A stretch of DNA of 53,313 bases, from positions 1-53,313 of the forward strand of contig NZ_JABBPF010000208.1 in the NCBI RefSeq assembly GCF_012927415.1, in the 5' to 3' direction. The stretch comes from Polaromonas sp. (GTDB lineage: Bacteria > Pseudomonadota > Gammaproteobacteria > Burkholderiales > Burkholderiaceae_C). Numbering within the stretch: the first letter of the stretch is position 1; every line of letters begins with the position of its first letter. The translations under genes and the position numbers were made by a program. The notes beneath the pieces are model-generated. The model worked only from the letters and a program-made list of their open reading frames with translations, was not told where the DNA came from and searched no databases. Positions 29,888 to 39,541 of the stretch are shown piece by piece.

Positions 29888-30814
29888 ATGACTTCTCGCG
29901 CTTTATGGAAAGGGGCCATCAGCTTTGGGCTGGTGCACATTCCGGTGGCCCTACACTCGGCAACGACCAACAGCGGCCTGGATTTTGACTGGCTGGACAA
30001 GCGCAGCATGGACCCGGTTGGCTATAAACGCATCAACAAGAAAACTGGCAAGGACATTACGCCGGAAAATATCGTCAAGGGCATTAAATACAGTGATGGG
30101 CAATATGTAGTGCTGAGCGAAGAGGAAATCACTGCGGCCTATCCGCAGGCCACCCAGACGATAGAAATTGAATGCTTTGTTGCCAATACCGATATCCCGT
30201 TCATTTACCTGGAACGCCCTTACTACCTCGCGCCAGGCAACAAGGCAGCAAAGGTGTATGCCCTGCTGCGCGATACCTTGCTGGAAACCCGGCAAGTCGG
30301 AATTGCACGGGTCGTCATACAGACCAAGCAGCATATGGCGCTACTGGTGCCATCGGGGGCGGGACTGGTCCTGAATTTGCTGCGCTGGGGAGAAAACATC
30401 CGTTCCTGGCAAGACCTGGATTTGCCCCCCGAAGGCGCAAAGGCCGCCGGGCTCTCTGATCGCGAACTATCGATGGCCAAACAGCTGGTCAAGGACATGG
30501 CGGGCAAGTGGGATCCGCACCGGTTCATTGATTCATTCAAGGACGAAATCATGGCGCTGGTCGAGCGCAAAGTCAATAAAGGCAAGCTTCAAACCGTTGT
30601 GCAGCCTTCGGAATCAGGCGAATTTTCTGGAATTTCGCAAGGCGCCCAAGTGATAGATCTGACCGACCTGCTCAAGCGCAGCCTGCGCGCGGGCGGCGCG
30701 CAAGCAAACGCGAGGAACAACGAACCGAAAGCCAAACCCGAAGCAAAGCCTGGCAAACCCAAAATCGCTAAAAAGGCCGCACCGCGAACAACTGCCAAAC
30801 GCCGCGCTGCTTAA
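29888..30814 (+). CDS. ku: Ku, DNA end-binding protein of bacterial NHEJ
   Basis: A 308-residue protein that, as a homodimer, threads onto broken DNA ends and recruits LigD. RALWKGAISFGLVHIPVAL, KRINKKTGKDI, EIECFVANTDIPFIYLERPYYL (quoted in part) and the KDPHRF-like KWDPHRFIDSFKDE are classic bacterial Ku. The C-terminal 50 residues are a Lys/Ala/Pro-rich tail, usual in this family and thought to bind DNA or LigD. LigD follows 27 bp downstream on the same strand. Confidence 0.97.
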   Translation: MTSRALWKGAISFGLVHIPVALHSATTNSGLDFDWLDKRSMDPVGYKRINKKTGKDITPENIVKGIKYSDGQYVVLSEEEITAAYPQATQTIEIECFVANTDIPFIYLERPYYLAPGNKAAKVYALLRDTLLETRQVGIARVVIQTKQHMALLVPSGAGLVLNLLRWGENIRSWQDLDLPPEGAKAAGLSDRELSMAKQLVKDMAGKWDPHRFIDSFKDEIMALVERKVNKGKLQTVVQPSESGEFSGISQGAQVIDLTDLLKRSLRAGGAQANARNNEPKAKPEAKPGKPKIAKKAAPRTTAKRRAA

Positions 30815-30841
30815 GCTAAAGCACAAACAGACACAAGCGCC

Positions 30842-33442
30842 ATGGCTCTCAATCACTCACTTGAGCGCTATCAGGCCAAGCGCGACTTCAGGCAAACGCC
30901 AGAGCCTTCACAAGGAGGATTGCGCTCGGACAAGGCACTGATCTTTGTCATCCAGAAACACGTCGCACGCAATCTGCATTACGACTTCCGGCTGGAAATT
31001 CAAGGAACGCTTAAAAGCTGGGCTGTGCCCAAAGGCCCCAGCCTTGACCCCCGCATCAAACGCATGGGCGTGCATGTCGAAGATCATCCGATCTCCTACG
31101 CAGATTTTGAGGGCACGATTCCCCCGAAACAATATGGCGCCGGGGATGTCATCATCTGGGACCGCGGTTTTTGGACGCCTGTCGGCGACCCGGTCGCCAG
31201 CCTTGAAAGCGGCAAGCTCAAATTTGAACTCCACGGCGAAAAGCTTAAAGGCGGCTGGACACTGGTGCGCATGCATGGCCGGAGCGAAGGGACTCATGAG
31301 CCATGGCTGTTGATCAAGGAACGCGACGACCACGCCAGGTCCGGGCAGGAGTTCGACGTGCTACGGGCCTTTCCCAACAGCGTGTTGACGGATAGGCCCT
31401 TATTTAGCGAGGGCTCGCGCTCAGTTGCGCCTGAAACAGCAGCGACACAGCCAAAAGTCGTGCGAAAAAAACCTGCCGCAACAAGAGCTTTCAGCGCAAA
31501 GCTAGCAGAGCATGCGCCCGAAGGCGCCATCAAGGCACTCCTGCCCAAAACACTGAGCCCCCAATTGGCCACGCTGGTCAAGAACGTGCCTGCCGATTCG
31601 CAAGCCTGGATCTACGAGATCAAATTCGACGGCTACCGGCTTCTTGCCCGGATCGACGGATCGTCGGTTCGGTGCATGACGCGCAACGGCAAAGACTGGA
31701 CCGCAAAGCTTCCTGAACTGGCTGCGGCCGTGGGCAAGCTCGGGATCAGGTCGGGCTGGCTTGATGGAGAAATCGTGGTAATGAACCCAAAGAGCTTGCC
31801 CGATTTCGGCGCGCTGCAAAATGCTTTTAACAGCGCTCGCACAGCCAACATCGTTTATTTTGTGTTTGACTTGCCGTTTTATCAAGGTAGTGACCTGCGT
31901 CACGTCAGTCTGATGCATCGACGTAAAATTCTGCAAGAAATTTTGATGAGCAAGCCGCAAACTGAAATTCGCTTCAGCGACGCGTTTCTGGAATTGCCGC
32001 AAGACCTGCTGGCGTCAGCCAAGCGCTTGGGACTTGAAGGCATTGTCGGTAAACGCAAGGATTCAATTTACACCTCGCGACGCTCTGCAGACTGGATCAA
32101 GCTGAAGACCCAGCTGCGCCAGGAGTTTGTGATTGGGGGCTACACCAAACCGAAAGGGTCGAGAACAGGACTGGCTGGGCTAATGCTGGGCTTTCATGAT
32201 GAACAGGGCCAGCTGCTTTATGCGGGCAATGTAGGGACCGGATTTGATGAAAAAATCCTGCGTGACCTGACCAAACGCCTTTTCAGAATCCACACCGACC
32301 GAGCCCCATTTGCCGCGCTGCCGTCTTCCGTCAAGGGCCAGTGGGTCCAGCCGCAACTGCTGGCCGAAGTGGCTTTTGGTGAATGGACTCATGCCAGCCA
32401 TATCCGCCACGCCGTGTTCCAGGGACTGCGCGCTGACAAACAGCCCCACGACATCATTCGCGAAACGCCCGTCTTGCTGCAAGGCGAGCAGAAAGGTAAT
32501 CCCGTGCCAGAAACCCGCTTAGCCGCGCTGGTCCGTCCTGACGCCAGCCCGGCATTGAAATCGATGCGCATCACCCATGGCGACCGCGTGATCGACACCA
32601 GTACTGGCTTCACCAAACAGGACCTGATCGAGTATTACGCGTCTGTGGCGCGGTTCATGCTGCCGCACCTCAAGGCGCGCCCGGTTGCATTGGTGCGGGC
32701 TCCGTCAGGCATTGCGGGCGAGTTGTTTTTTCAGAAGCACGCTGAGGCCACCCTGATTCCCGGCATCAAGCTGCTAAACCCGGCGCTGGACCCAGGTCAT
32801 GAGCCCCTGCTGGAAATAGCTTCTGCGCAGGCACTGTTGGGAGCGGCGCAATTCAATGTGATCGAGTTCCACACCTGGAATGCCACATCCGGTTCGATCG
32901 GCAAGCCGGACCGCATGACTTTTGACCTGGACCCCGGCGAAGGCGTTGGCTGGACCGAGGTTCAGGAAGGTGCTTTACTGGTGCGAACGGTTCTTGACGA
33001 ACTCGGACTCAACAGTTTTCTGAAAACCAGCGGCGGCAAAGGGCTGCATCTGGTGGTGCCACTCAGGCGCGCTTACGATTTTGCTGTGGTGAAGGATTTT
33101 TCACATGCCATCGTGGCGCATCTGGCCAGGGTGATTCCGCAGCGCTTCGCGGACAAAAGCGGATCAAAAAACCGGGTCGGCAAGATTTTTGTGGACTACC
33201 TTCGCAACGGCTTTGGCGCCACCACGGTGTCGGCATGGTCAGCGCGCGCTCGCCCCGGTATGGGCATATCGGTACCGGTCGCCTGGGATGAGTTGGCCTC
33301 GCTTACAGGCGGCGCACACTGGTCTGCAAGCACCTTGGACACACGTTTGCGCACCGGCAACCAGCCGTGGAACGACTATGAAAAATCCCGAAAGGGCTTG
33401 GCGACCGCCATGAAGCGACTGGAATTCAAGCCTCAGGCTTAG
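30842..33442 (+). CDS. ligD: LigD, multifunctional ATP-dependent DNA ligase
   Basis: An 866-residue NHEJ enzyme with three domains in the order 3'-phosphoesterase, ligase, polymerase. Phosphoesterase, about 20-190: FVIQKHVARNLHYDFRLE, WAVPKGPSLDP, DYP-like HVEDHPISYADFEG. Ligase, about 245-540: nucleotidyl-accepting Lys261 in YEIKFDGYR, LDGEIVV, GLEGIVGKR, FVIGGYTKPKG. Polymerase, about 570-860: RPVALVRAPSG, FDLDPGEGVGW, KTSGGKGLHLVVPL. The pairing with ku gives a complete two-component end-joining system. No frameshift is seen. Confidence 0.97.
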   Translation: MALNHSLERYQAKRDFRQTPEPSQGGLRSDKALIFVIQKHVARNLHYDFRLEIQGTLKSWAVPKGPSLDPRIKRMGVHVEDHPISYADFEGTIPPKQYGAGDVIIWDRGFWTPVGDPVASLESGKLKFELHGEKLKGGWTLVRMHGRSEGTHEPWLLIKERDDHARSGQEFDVLRAFPNSVLTDRPLFSEGSRSVAPETAATQPKVVRKKPAATRAFSAKLAEHAPEGAIKALLPKTLSPQLATLVKNVPADSQAWIYEIKFDGYRLLARIDGSSVRCMTRNGKDWTAKLPELAAAVGKLGIRSGWLDGEIVVMNPKSLPDFGALQNAFNSARTANIVYFVFDLPFYQGSDLRHVSLMHRRKILQEILMSKPQTEIRFSDAFLELPQDLLASAKRLGLEGIVGKRKDSIYTSRRSADWIKLKTQLRQEFVIGGYTKPKGSRTGLAGLMLGFHDEQGQLLYAGNVGTGFDEKILRDLTKRLFRIHTDRAPFAALPSSVKGQWVQPQLLAEVAFGEWTHASHIRHAVFQGLRADKQPHDIIRETPVLLQGEQKGNPVPETRLAALVRPDASPALKSMRITHGDRVIDTSTGFTKQDLIEYYASVARFMLPHLKARPVALVRAPSGIAGELFFQKHAEATLIPGIKLLNPALDPGHEPLLEIASAQALLGAAQFNVIEFHTWNATSGSIGKPDRMTFDLDPGEGVGWTEVQEGALLVRTVLDELGLNSFLKTSGGKGLHLVVPLRRAYDFAVVKDFSHAIVAHLARVIPQRFADKSGSKNRVGKIFVDYLRNGFGATTVSAWSARARPGMGISVPVAWDELASLTGGAHWSASTLDTRLRTGNQPWNDYEKSRKGLATAMKRLEFKPQA

Positions 33443-33559
33443 CGCCTGAAGTGGCCTCGCCCTGTAGGTCTTCGCCGCCATTTGCTTAGGCTCTCTAGTG
33501 CGTCGCCAGATCAGCGCCTATCATTGAAGATCCGCAGGTAAGCTGCTTCTGGAGGCACC

Positions 33560-33745
33560 ATGAAACTTATTATTCCGATGGCATTCATCGCTTTGCTGTT
33601 GAGCGGCTGCCCCGATTCGAAAATGCCGACGCCGCCACCCAAGGCGCCTGAGCCTAAATTGGAGAGCAAAACCTCGTACAGTCCGCCCGCCACACAATCA
33701 TGCGTCACGGCTCTGTGCCTGATCGCTGTATCCAGTCGCGCATGA
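33560..33745 (+). CDS. Small lipoprotein
   Basis: A 61-residue protein with GGAGG before its ATG. MKLIIPMAFIALLLSGC is a lipoprotein signal with Cys17 as the lipid site; the mature part is Pro/Lys-rich (PTPPPKAPEPKLE). I do not recognise it. Its stop overlaps the start of the next lipoprotein gene (ATGA). Confidence 0.65.
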   Translation: MKLIIPMAFIALLLSGCPDSKMPTPPPKAPEPKLESKTSYSPPATQSCVTALCLIAVSSRA

Positions 33746-34083
33746 AACATAACGCGAGTGTGGTGGTTTTTCTGGCGTACACAGCCTTAAGTTCGTGCGC
33801 GTTGATATCGTCGACCAGCGATCCCGCCGCAAGGGTGACGGTAGGCGGAGAACCATTCCTCATCAGCCAGCTGACCGAAAGCACCTGGACTGCCAGCGCC
33901 GCTGGAATCGCCCGACCATTGCCATACAACTCGGCCAACAAAACGGCCCTGTTACTGGCTATTGAAAAAATTTCGGGGTGCAAAGTTACCGATAGCGATT
34001 ATTCTCGCCAAGGCATGCAGTTCGATGCCCAGGTGGAATGCGGCAAACCAACGGAAAAGGCGGGCACTCGCATCATTCGATAA
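33742..34083 (+). CDS. Lipoprotein of unknown function
   Basis: A 113-residue protein starting at the ATG that overlaps the stop of the small lipoprotein gene. KHNASVVVFLAYTALSSC is a lipoprotein signal with the Cys near residue 18. The mature domain (GGEPFLISQLTESTWTAS, LLLAIEKISGCKVTDSDY, GMQFDAQVEC) has two further Cys that could pair. No family is recognised. The two genes probably form one unit. Confidence 0.7.
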   Translation: MKHNASVVVFLAYTALSSCALISSTSDPAARVTVGGEPFLISQLTESTWTASAAGIARPLPYNSANKTALLLAIEKISGCKVTDSDYSRQGMQFDAQVECGKPTEKAGTRIIR

Positions 34084-34209
34084 CCGATTGCCCGTCATTT
34101 CCCATGGCGTCAACTCGCGAAAAGGGCAACATCAAAATGTTGCCCCGAGGTATGCAGAGCCGTTTATTTTTCAAAACCGCTAACGACCCACTGTCAAGCC
34201 AACGAATAG

Positions 34210-35163
34210 TCAGTTATTGGCCTTCAATGTATCGCGCAGGGCTTTGACCTGATCATGGTTTTGTTGGGCGCCTTGCGCTTGGCGCTCTACCACCGCCCTG
34301 ATCCCTGCGGGCAGGTTTTCTTTCAGCGCTTTGCGGTAACGTGCCACCGCAGTGTCTTCTCCGCGTTCACATTCGTCGAGCGTCGCCTTGTCGCTGTAGC
34401 CGCTCAGGGTGCCACGCACGGACACCCATCCCCGGTGCAGGGCGCCACTAACCGAGCCACCTTCATCGGGCGTTCCACCGAGTTGCCTGATAAAGGTCTC
34501 AAGTTCCAGCCCAGCAGCACGGCATTCGTCGGCATGACGCGCCAGAATGATCTTGATGTCTTGTGCCTTTGCGTGCTCGGCGGCCTCGCGAAAACCGTAG
34601 TCACCGTCGCGGCATGACTCCAGCAGGTCGTTAAGCACGTCAACCACTTCATCATCAGCAGCCGGTTCGTCAGCGACGGCATAGGGCGCGCTCAATCCGG
34701 CGCGATTATCCACACGGTCCCACGCCGCCCGGCTTGCCAACCGAGCCTGTGGCCACGACAAGGTCGAGCCCTGCTTTCTCGATTCCCAATGCGTTGCCAG
34801 GTTGCTCTCGGTGGCATCAAAAGTGCCGTCGTATTCAGTGCGCCCGTACAGGCCCAAACGGTAAGCCGGTGCATAGTCATCAAACGACCGGCCGGCTTCA
34901 TAATAGGATTCACGATGGTAGTTGTCGCGCCAATAAGCCTCTTCCAAAGTCGGGTTGACCGACTCTGCTACGGCCTTGCCGCCCAGCCCTCCGGCAACCG
35001 CGCCAATCACGCCACCCACTACTGCGCCAGCCGGGCCGGCCAACACGCCAGCAGCAGCGCCTGCCGCCGCGCCGCCCATCGCCGCGCCAACACCGGCGCC
35101 CAGAGGATGGGCACCGGGTTCGCGGCTGATCGGATCAAGATTTAATGATTTTTCTTCTGTCAT
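34210..35163 (-). CDS. Glycine-zipper and DUF2383 (four-helix) protein
   Basis: A 317-residue protein in three parts. Residues 20-70 are a Gly/Ala zipper (GAGVGAAMGGAAAGAAAGVL and on) able to sit in a membrane. Residues 75-160 are acidic and aromatic (EEAYWRDNYHRESYYEAGR, DYAPAYRLGLYGRTEYDG). Residues about 170-315 are a DUF2383/PA2169-type ferritin-like bundle (VVDVLNDLLESCRDGDYGFREAAEH). The combination is typical of stress-linked proteins of soil proteobacteria. AAGGAC precedes the ATG. It is transcribed alone. Confidence 0.82.
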   Translation of the reverse strand: MTEEKSLNLDPISREPGAHPLGAGVGAAMGGAAAGAAAGVLAGPAGAVVGGVIGAVAGGLGGKAVAESVNPTLEEAYWRDNYHRESYYEAGRSFDDYAPAYRLGLYGRTEYDGTFDATESNLATHWESRKQGSTLSWPQARLASRAAWDRVDNRAGLSAPYAVADEPAADDEVVDVLNDLLESCRDGDYGFREAAEHAKAQDIKIILARHADECRAAGLELETFIRQLGGTPDEGGSVSGALHRGWVSVRGTLSGYSDKATLDECERGEDTAVARYRKALKENLPAGIRAVVERQAQGAQQNHDQVKALRDTLKANN

Positions 35164-35453
35164 GGGGTAGTCCTTAAATTGAGCGGAAACTGCAGTTTTT
35201 GCTGAACAAGCGGCCCCTCAAATCAGGCCCCTCGCAACACGTCCTTGCATCATGGCGCACACGGACAGCTGGATCAGTCAGGCAAGCACAAAGAGGTTTG
35301 TAGGAGAGCGCCGCACGCAAACGGAGGGGGGAAGCCAGACTGGCAGCACAGGGAAATCTGCCCCACCCCCCTTTGCCTATTTTTTAAAAAAAAGTGTTTC
35401 TTGTCCAACAAATACAGCCTCAACTTGCTATCAGATAAATAGCAAAAGAAAAA
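35164..35453. other. Intergenic stretch with the 17-bp stem motif
   Basis: 290 bp between two minus-strand genes. It contains the stem motif at 35427 and a T/A-rich run at 35383-35400 but no gene that I can support. Confidence 0.4.
35427..35443 (+). repeat. 17-bp stem motif, partial copy
   Basis: GCTAT-CAGATAA-ATAGC, same arms and spacing as the other copies, 11 bp beyond the end of the GST gene. The longer tail seen in the full copies is absent. Confidence 0.55.
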
Positions 35454-36182
35454 CTATCCATCGAGCTCCGGGTAACGCCGGAAGATGCCGTCCAGGTTGA
35501 ACGCGATGCGCCGCTCGCTGCCCAGATAGGCCGCTACACTGGGGTGCTGCGCCACCTGCTGATGCAGGGCAGCCACGCCCGGTGCTTTTTTCAACGCACG
35601 CCGGCAGGCTTTGGGAAAAGCGTAAAGCAGCCCATCGACCAGCTGGAATAGCGACAAATCGGCATAGCTCAGACGCTTGCCAACAAGGTGCGTAGCGCCC
35701 TTGGGGTTGCGCAGCAGCACGCTCTCAAACCAGGCAAAAAACTTCGGCATGCGCGACTTGCAAAATTCTTTCGAGCGTCTGGCCGCCTCAGGTTTTTGGT
35801 CTTCGTAGTACAGGCCTGTGGCTACGGGGTGGTGCGTGTCATGAACTTCAGCGACGGCATCGGCAATGGTCAGTTGCAGCTGATGGGTCCACAGCTGCTG
35901 GCGTTCGTTCTTGCCGGCCAGTCCCAAGCGCGGGCCCAGGTACAGCAGGATGGCAGCAGTCTGACCAATGATGCGCTTCCCGTCCACCAAAAAGGGCGGC
36001 GCGAACGGCGGGTATTTCACCTGTGGGCTTTCAAGGAAGTGCGTCATCGCCGGCATGCCCTGCCCTTCGCCTTCGCCACCGCGCGCAACATCCAGGTAGT
36101 CGGACCCAGCCGCCTCCAGCGCCAGCCTTACAAACTCGCCGCGGCCCTGGATAGTGGGCCAGTAATGAAGTTCATAAGCCAT
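35454..36182 (-). CDS. Glutathione S-transferase
   Basis: A 242-residue cytosolic GST. The thioredoxin-like half starts AYELHYWPTIQGRGEFVRLAL (Tyr7 or Tyr4 as the likely catalytic residue), with FLVDGKRIIGQTAAILLYLG as the glutathione gamma-glutamyl site; the helical half contains RLSYADLSLFQLVDGL, the conserved folding motif with Asp. The family resembles sigma/pi-like bacterial GSTs. The substrate is unknown. It is followed by the DsbA-family gene in the same direction. Confidence 0.9.
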   Translation of the reverse strand: MAYELHYWPTIQGRGEFVRLALEAAGSDYLDVARGGEGEGQGMPAMTHFLESPQVKYPPFAPPFLVDGKRIIGQTAAILLYLGPRLGLAGKNERQQLWTHQLQLTIADAVAEVHDTHHPVATGLYYEDQKPEAARRSKEFCKSRMPKFFAWFESVLLRNPKGATHLVGKRLSYADLSLFQLVDGLLYAFPKACRRALKKAPGVAALHQQVAQHPSVAAYLGSERRIAFNLDGIFRRYPELDG

Positions 36183-36235
36183 GTGAATTCTTTCGATGAA
36201 CGGAAATAGGGCGCCGCACCGGCCCGATTGGCGAA

Positions 36236-36904
36236 TCAGCCCGCCGCTGCAATCTGGCGTAGCGCCTGCTCAAACACCTCGGGCGGCTGGCCACCAGAAA
36301 TCAGGTGACGGTCATTAATGATAACGGCGGGTACGGAATGAATTCCCTGCGTCAGATAAAACTGCTCGCGTTCGCGCACTTCGTCAGCGAAAAGGTTTGA
36401 CGCCAGAAGCTCTTGGGCACGCGCGGTGTCGAGTCCCACCTCGCCGGCCACACGCGTCAGCACGTCGTGTGATGCAGGGTTCTCGCCATCGGTAAAGTAG
36501 GCTTTGAGCAGCGCCTCCTTTAAAGCGCGCTGTTTGCCCGCGCCCTCAAGCCCGGCCCAATGCAGCAGGCGATGTGCATCAAAGGTGTTGTAGATCCGGC
36601 TCCGCCCGCCACCCGGCTGATCCGCCTTGCTGAAGCTGAAGCCAAGCTGCTCGCCGCGAAGGCGGATGTTTTCACGGTTGGCATCGGCTTGCTCGGACGT
36701 CATGCCATACTTTTCGGTGATGTGCTCGGTGATTTCCTGGCCAGCCGGACCCATCTGGGGATTGAGCTCGAAGGGCTGAAAATGCAGTTCGACCCGGATG
36801 TCGCCAGCCACGCGCTCAAGCGCCTGATCCAGCGACTTCAGGCCAATCGCGCACCAAGGGCAGGAAATATCGGAAACGAAATCGATTTTTAGCGGTGTAG
36901 TCAT
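36236..36904 (-). CDS. DsbA-family (FrnE-like) oxidoreductase
   Basis: A 222-residue cytosolic thioredoxin-fold protein. FVSDISCPWCAIGLKSLDQAL holds a CPWC active site, and the C-terminal GIHSVPAVIINDRHLISGGQ carries the cis-Pro. No signal peptide, so it is FrnE-like and not periplasmic DsbA. The ATG at 36904, with GAGG ahead, is preferred to the longer frame. It lies next to a GST, which suggests a thiol-stress role. Confidence 0.92.
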   Translation of the reverse strand: MTTPLKIDFVSDISCPWCAIGLKSLDQALERVAGDIRVELHFQPFELNPQMGPAGQEITEHITEKYGMTSEQADANRENIRLRGEQLGFSFSKADQPGGGRSRIYNTFDAHRLLHWAGLEGAGKQRALKEALLKAYFTDGENPASHDVLTRVAGEVGLDTARAQELLASNLFADEVREREQFYLTQGIHSVPAVIINDRHLISGGQPPEVFEQALRQIAAAG

Positions 36905-37131
36905 GGAGTGCCTCTTTAAATTTCGCGCAAACCTCATTTTGCGACTCAAGCTTTTAGCTTGTGCTGCACCCTGAACTATTCAAGTAATTTTTCCTTTTGC
37001 CGCCTGGAATCGAGTCCGCCCCAACCACATAAACAAGCGCTGGTCGCTGCCCGCTTCCGGATTGACAGAGGTCCTGCCATGCGCTCGAGCGCAACCCCGA
37101 GCCTGCCCACAATACGTAGAAAGACCATCCC

Positions 37132-38184
37132 ATGTCCACTCGATACCACCATGCAGACCTCGTCAATTTCGCCGACGCGCTGCTCACCGCCGCTGGCCTG
37201 GAACAGAGCAAAGCCCAGGCTGTCGCCGACATTCTGGTCGAGGGCGACCTGATGGGGCATAACACCCATGGACTGGCTCTTCGGGGAGGCGACCTCGGCG
37301 AACTTGAGTCCGGCTCCATGCTCCGGCATGGCCAGCCGACGGTGCTTGCAGATTACCCCGCCGCCGTTACATGGGACGGGCGACGCTTAGCCGGTCCCTG
37401 GCTGGTGCTCCAGGCGATGAAACTGGCCATGGAACGCGCCGCAGCGCTGGGTACCTGCACCGTAGTAATTCGCCGCAGCCATCACATTGCCTGTCTTGCG
37501 GCCTATCTGAAACGGGCGACCGATCAAGGCTTCTTAATGCTACTGACCTGCTCGGACCCGAATGCAGAAAGCGTCGCCCCTTTTGGCGGACTGGACGCCG
37601 TCTTTTCACCCAACCCGATCTCGGCTGGGATTCCCACCGGCGGCATTCCGGTGCTGGTCGATGTATCGACCTCCGCCACCACCAACGGTCTGACCAACCG
37701 TTTGCACAAGGAAGGCCAGTGCCTTCCGGCCCGATGGGTGATGGACGGCGAGGGCATGCCTGGCGATGACCCGGCCGTGCTGTTTGCCCAACCCAAGGGA
37801 ACCATCCTGCCGCTGGGCGGCATGGACTCTGGCCACAAAGGCTACGGGCTGAGCCTGCTGGTGGAAGCACTGACCGGCGGTCTGGCGGGTCATGGGCGGG
37901 CGGACGCCAGGGAAGGCTGGGGCGCGACCGTATTTCTGCAAATCATGGATCCACGCGCCTTTGCGGGACTGGACGCCTTTAACCGGCAAACCGGCCACGT
38001 CAGCGCGGCCTGCCACGCCTCACGTCCGGCACTCCAAAACGTCCCGGTCAGAATGCCGGGCGAAAAAGGCATTGCCCTGGCCGCCCGGCAGATGGCTGGC
38101 GGCGTTGAACTTTACCCGGCCATCATGCCTTCGCTGGCAAGTTGGGCGGCAAAACTCGCCGTGATGCAACCGACTGCCATTTGA
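37132..38184 (+). CDS. Ldh-family (malate/L-lactate/ureidoglycolate type) dehydrogenase
   Basis: A 350-residue NAD(P)-dependent 2-hydroxyacid dehydrogenase of the type II malate/L-lactate family. GDLMGHNTHGLALR (catalytic His), IRRSHHIACLAAYLKRA, TCSDPNAESVAPFGG, DVSTSATTNG and GHKGYGLSLLVEALTGGL are the family blocks. Substrate cannot be told from sequence. It is divergent from the DsbA-family gene (227-bp gap) and convergent with the acyl-CoA dehydrogenase. Confidence 0.9.
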   Translation: MSTRYHHADLVNFADALLTAAGLEQSKAQAVADILVEGDLMGHNTHGLALRGGDLGELESGSMLRHGQPTVLADYPAAVTWDGRRLAGPWLVLQAMKLAMERAAALGTCTVVIRRSHHIACLAAYLKRATDQGFLMLLTCSDPNAESVAPFGGLDAVFSPNPISAGIPTGGIPVLVDVSTSATTNGLTNRLHKEGQCLPARWVMDGEGMPGDDPAVLFAQPKGTILPLGGMDSGHKGYGLSLLVEALTGGLAGHGRADAREGWGATVFLQIMDPRAFAGLDAFNRQTGHVSAACHASRPALQNVPVRMPGEKGIALAARQMAGGVELYPAIMPSLASWAAKLAVMQPTAI

Positions 38185-38280
38185 AGAATCAACGGCCGGT
38201 GCTTGCTGATCAAGCTGGCGCCGGCAAGACAGCGCTGCCACGGCTGCAAGGCCAGGATGCACGGAAAACCATTTTTGCCC

Positions 38281-39444
38281 TTACTTTGCGCCCAGCCCGA
38301 TCGCGCGCGAAATCACCTCTTTCATGATTTCGTTGGTGCCGCCGTAAATGCGCTGAACCCTGGCGTCGGCGTAGGCACGGGTGATGGGATATTCCCACAT
38401 ATAACCGTAGCCGCCAAAAAGCTGCAAGCATTCGTCCATTACTTTGCACTGAAGGTCGCTGCACCAGTACTTGGCCATACTGGCCGTGGCCGTGTCCAGC
38501 TTGTCCTGAGCCACCAGTTCAACGCATTTATCGACAAACACACGCGCCACCTGAACTTCCGTCTGCAGCTCGGCCAGCTTGTAGCGCGTGTTCTGGAAAT
38601 TGGCCACCGGCTGGCCAAACACCTTGCGCTCTTTCACATACACCACCGTCCAGTCAATCGCGGCTTGTGCCGAAGCAACTGCTGTGATGGCGATTTGCAG
38701 GCGCTCCCAGGGCAATTGCTCCATCAGGCAGATGAAGCCCCTGTTCTCCTGCGCAGCGCCGCCAAGCAGATTCTCTGCGGGAACCCTGACGTCGTTAAAG
38801 AACAGTTCAGAAGTGTCCTGCGCTTTCAGGCCCAGTTTCTTCAAACGTTTGCCAGCCTCAAAACCTGCCATGCCACGCTCCAGCAGCAGTAAGCTGGTTC
38901 CTTTGGCACCCGCCGCCGGCATCGTTTTGGCAACGACGATCACCAGGTCAGCATGCCAGCCGTTGGTAATAAAGGTCTTGCTGCCATTGAGCAGATAGCT
39001 GCCGTCGGGCTGCTTGAGCGCGGCCGTTTTTACGCCTTGCAGGTCCGAGCCCGCCGAGGGCTCGCTCATGGCAATGGCACCGATCATTTCGCCGCTAGCC
39101 AGTTTGGGCAGGTATTTCTGCTTTTGCGCCTCGGTCCCGTAGTGAAGAATATAGGGGGCGACGATTTCGCTGTGCAGCCCATAGCCTATGCCGCTGAAGC
39201 CGGCACGCGCCAGCTCTTCCATCTGAACCACCGAATACAGTTTGTCGGCACCCGATCCGCCGTAGGCCTCCGGCATGGTCATGCACAAAAAACCGTTGCT
39301 GCCGGCCTTGTTCCACACTGCTCGGTCCACATAACCCTGTTCTTCCCAATCTGCATGAAAGGGCGCGATTTCCTTGTCCATGAAGCGTCGAAAAGCATCG
39401 CGAAAGGCTTCATGATCAAGGTTAAAAAGACTGCGTTCAATCAT
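38281..39444 (-). CDS. Acyl-CoA dehydrogenase
   Basis: A 387-residue FAD flavoenzyme that makes the first double bond in beta-oxidation. IGAIAMSEPSAGSDLQGVKT and WHADLVIVVAKT are the FAD-binding parts, and the end FGGYGYMWEYPITRAYADAR with QRIYGGTNEIMKEVI contains the Glu of the catalytic loop (GGTNE). It is divergent from the thiolase/FadB genes across a 97-bp gap, which suggests shared control. Confidence 0.95.
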   Translation of the reverse strand: MIERSLFNLDHEAFRDAFRRFMDKEIAPFHADWEEQGYVDRAVWNKAGSNGFLCMTMPEAYGGSGADKLYSVVQMEELARAGFSGIGYGLHSEIVAPYILHYGTEAQKQKYLPKLASGEMIGAIAMSEPSAGSDLQGVKTAALKQPDGSYLLNGSKTFITNGWHADLVIVVAKTMPAAGAKGTSLLLLERGMAGFEAGKRLKKLGLKAQDTSELFFNDVRVPAENLLGGAAQENRGFICLMEQLPWERLQIAITAVASAQAAIDWTVVYVKERKVFGQPVANFQNTRYKLAELQTEVQVARVFVDKCVELVAQDKLDTATASMAKYWCSDLQCKVMDECLQLFGGYGYMWEYPITRAYADARVQRIYGGTNEIMKEVISRAIGLGAK

Positions 39445-39479
39445 GGGTCACCTTAAAAGAGTTGGCGGATAATTTACGA

Positions 39480-39493
39480 AAAGCAACTGCTTT
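39480..39493. promoter_or_regulatory. Palindrome in the divergent beta-oxidation promoter region
   Basis: AAAGCA-ac-TGCTTT lies midway between the acyl-CoA dehydrogenase and thiolase starts. It could be a site for a fatty-acid regulator; no such regulator gene is in the window. Confidence 0.35.
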
Positions 39494-39541
39494 GCGAAAT
39501 CAATATACTTTAATAAGCCCCCTTATTTGAAGAAAGCCACC

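Noticed and set aside
29589-29891. 100-codon open frame upstream of ku
   Set aside because: No ribosome site, no domain pattern, and it overlaps the start of ku and the promoter of the CHRD gene.
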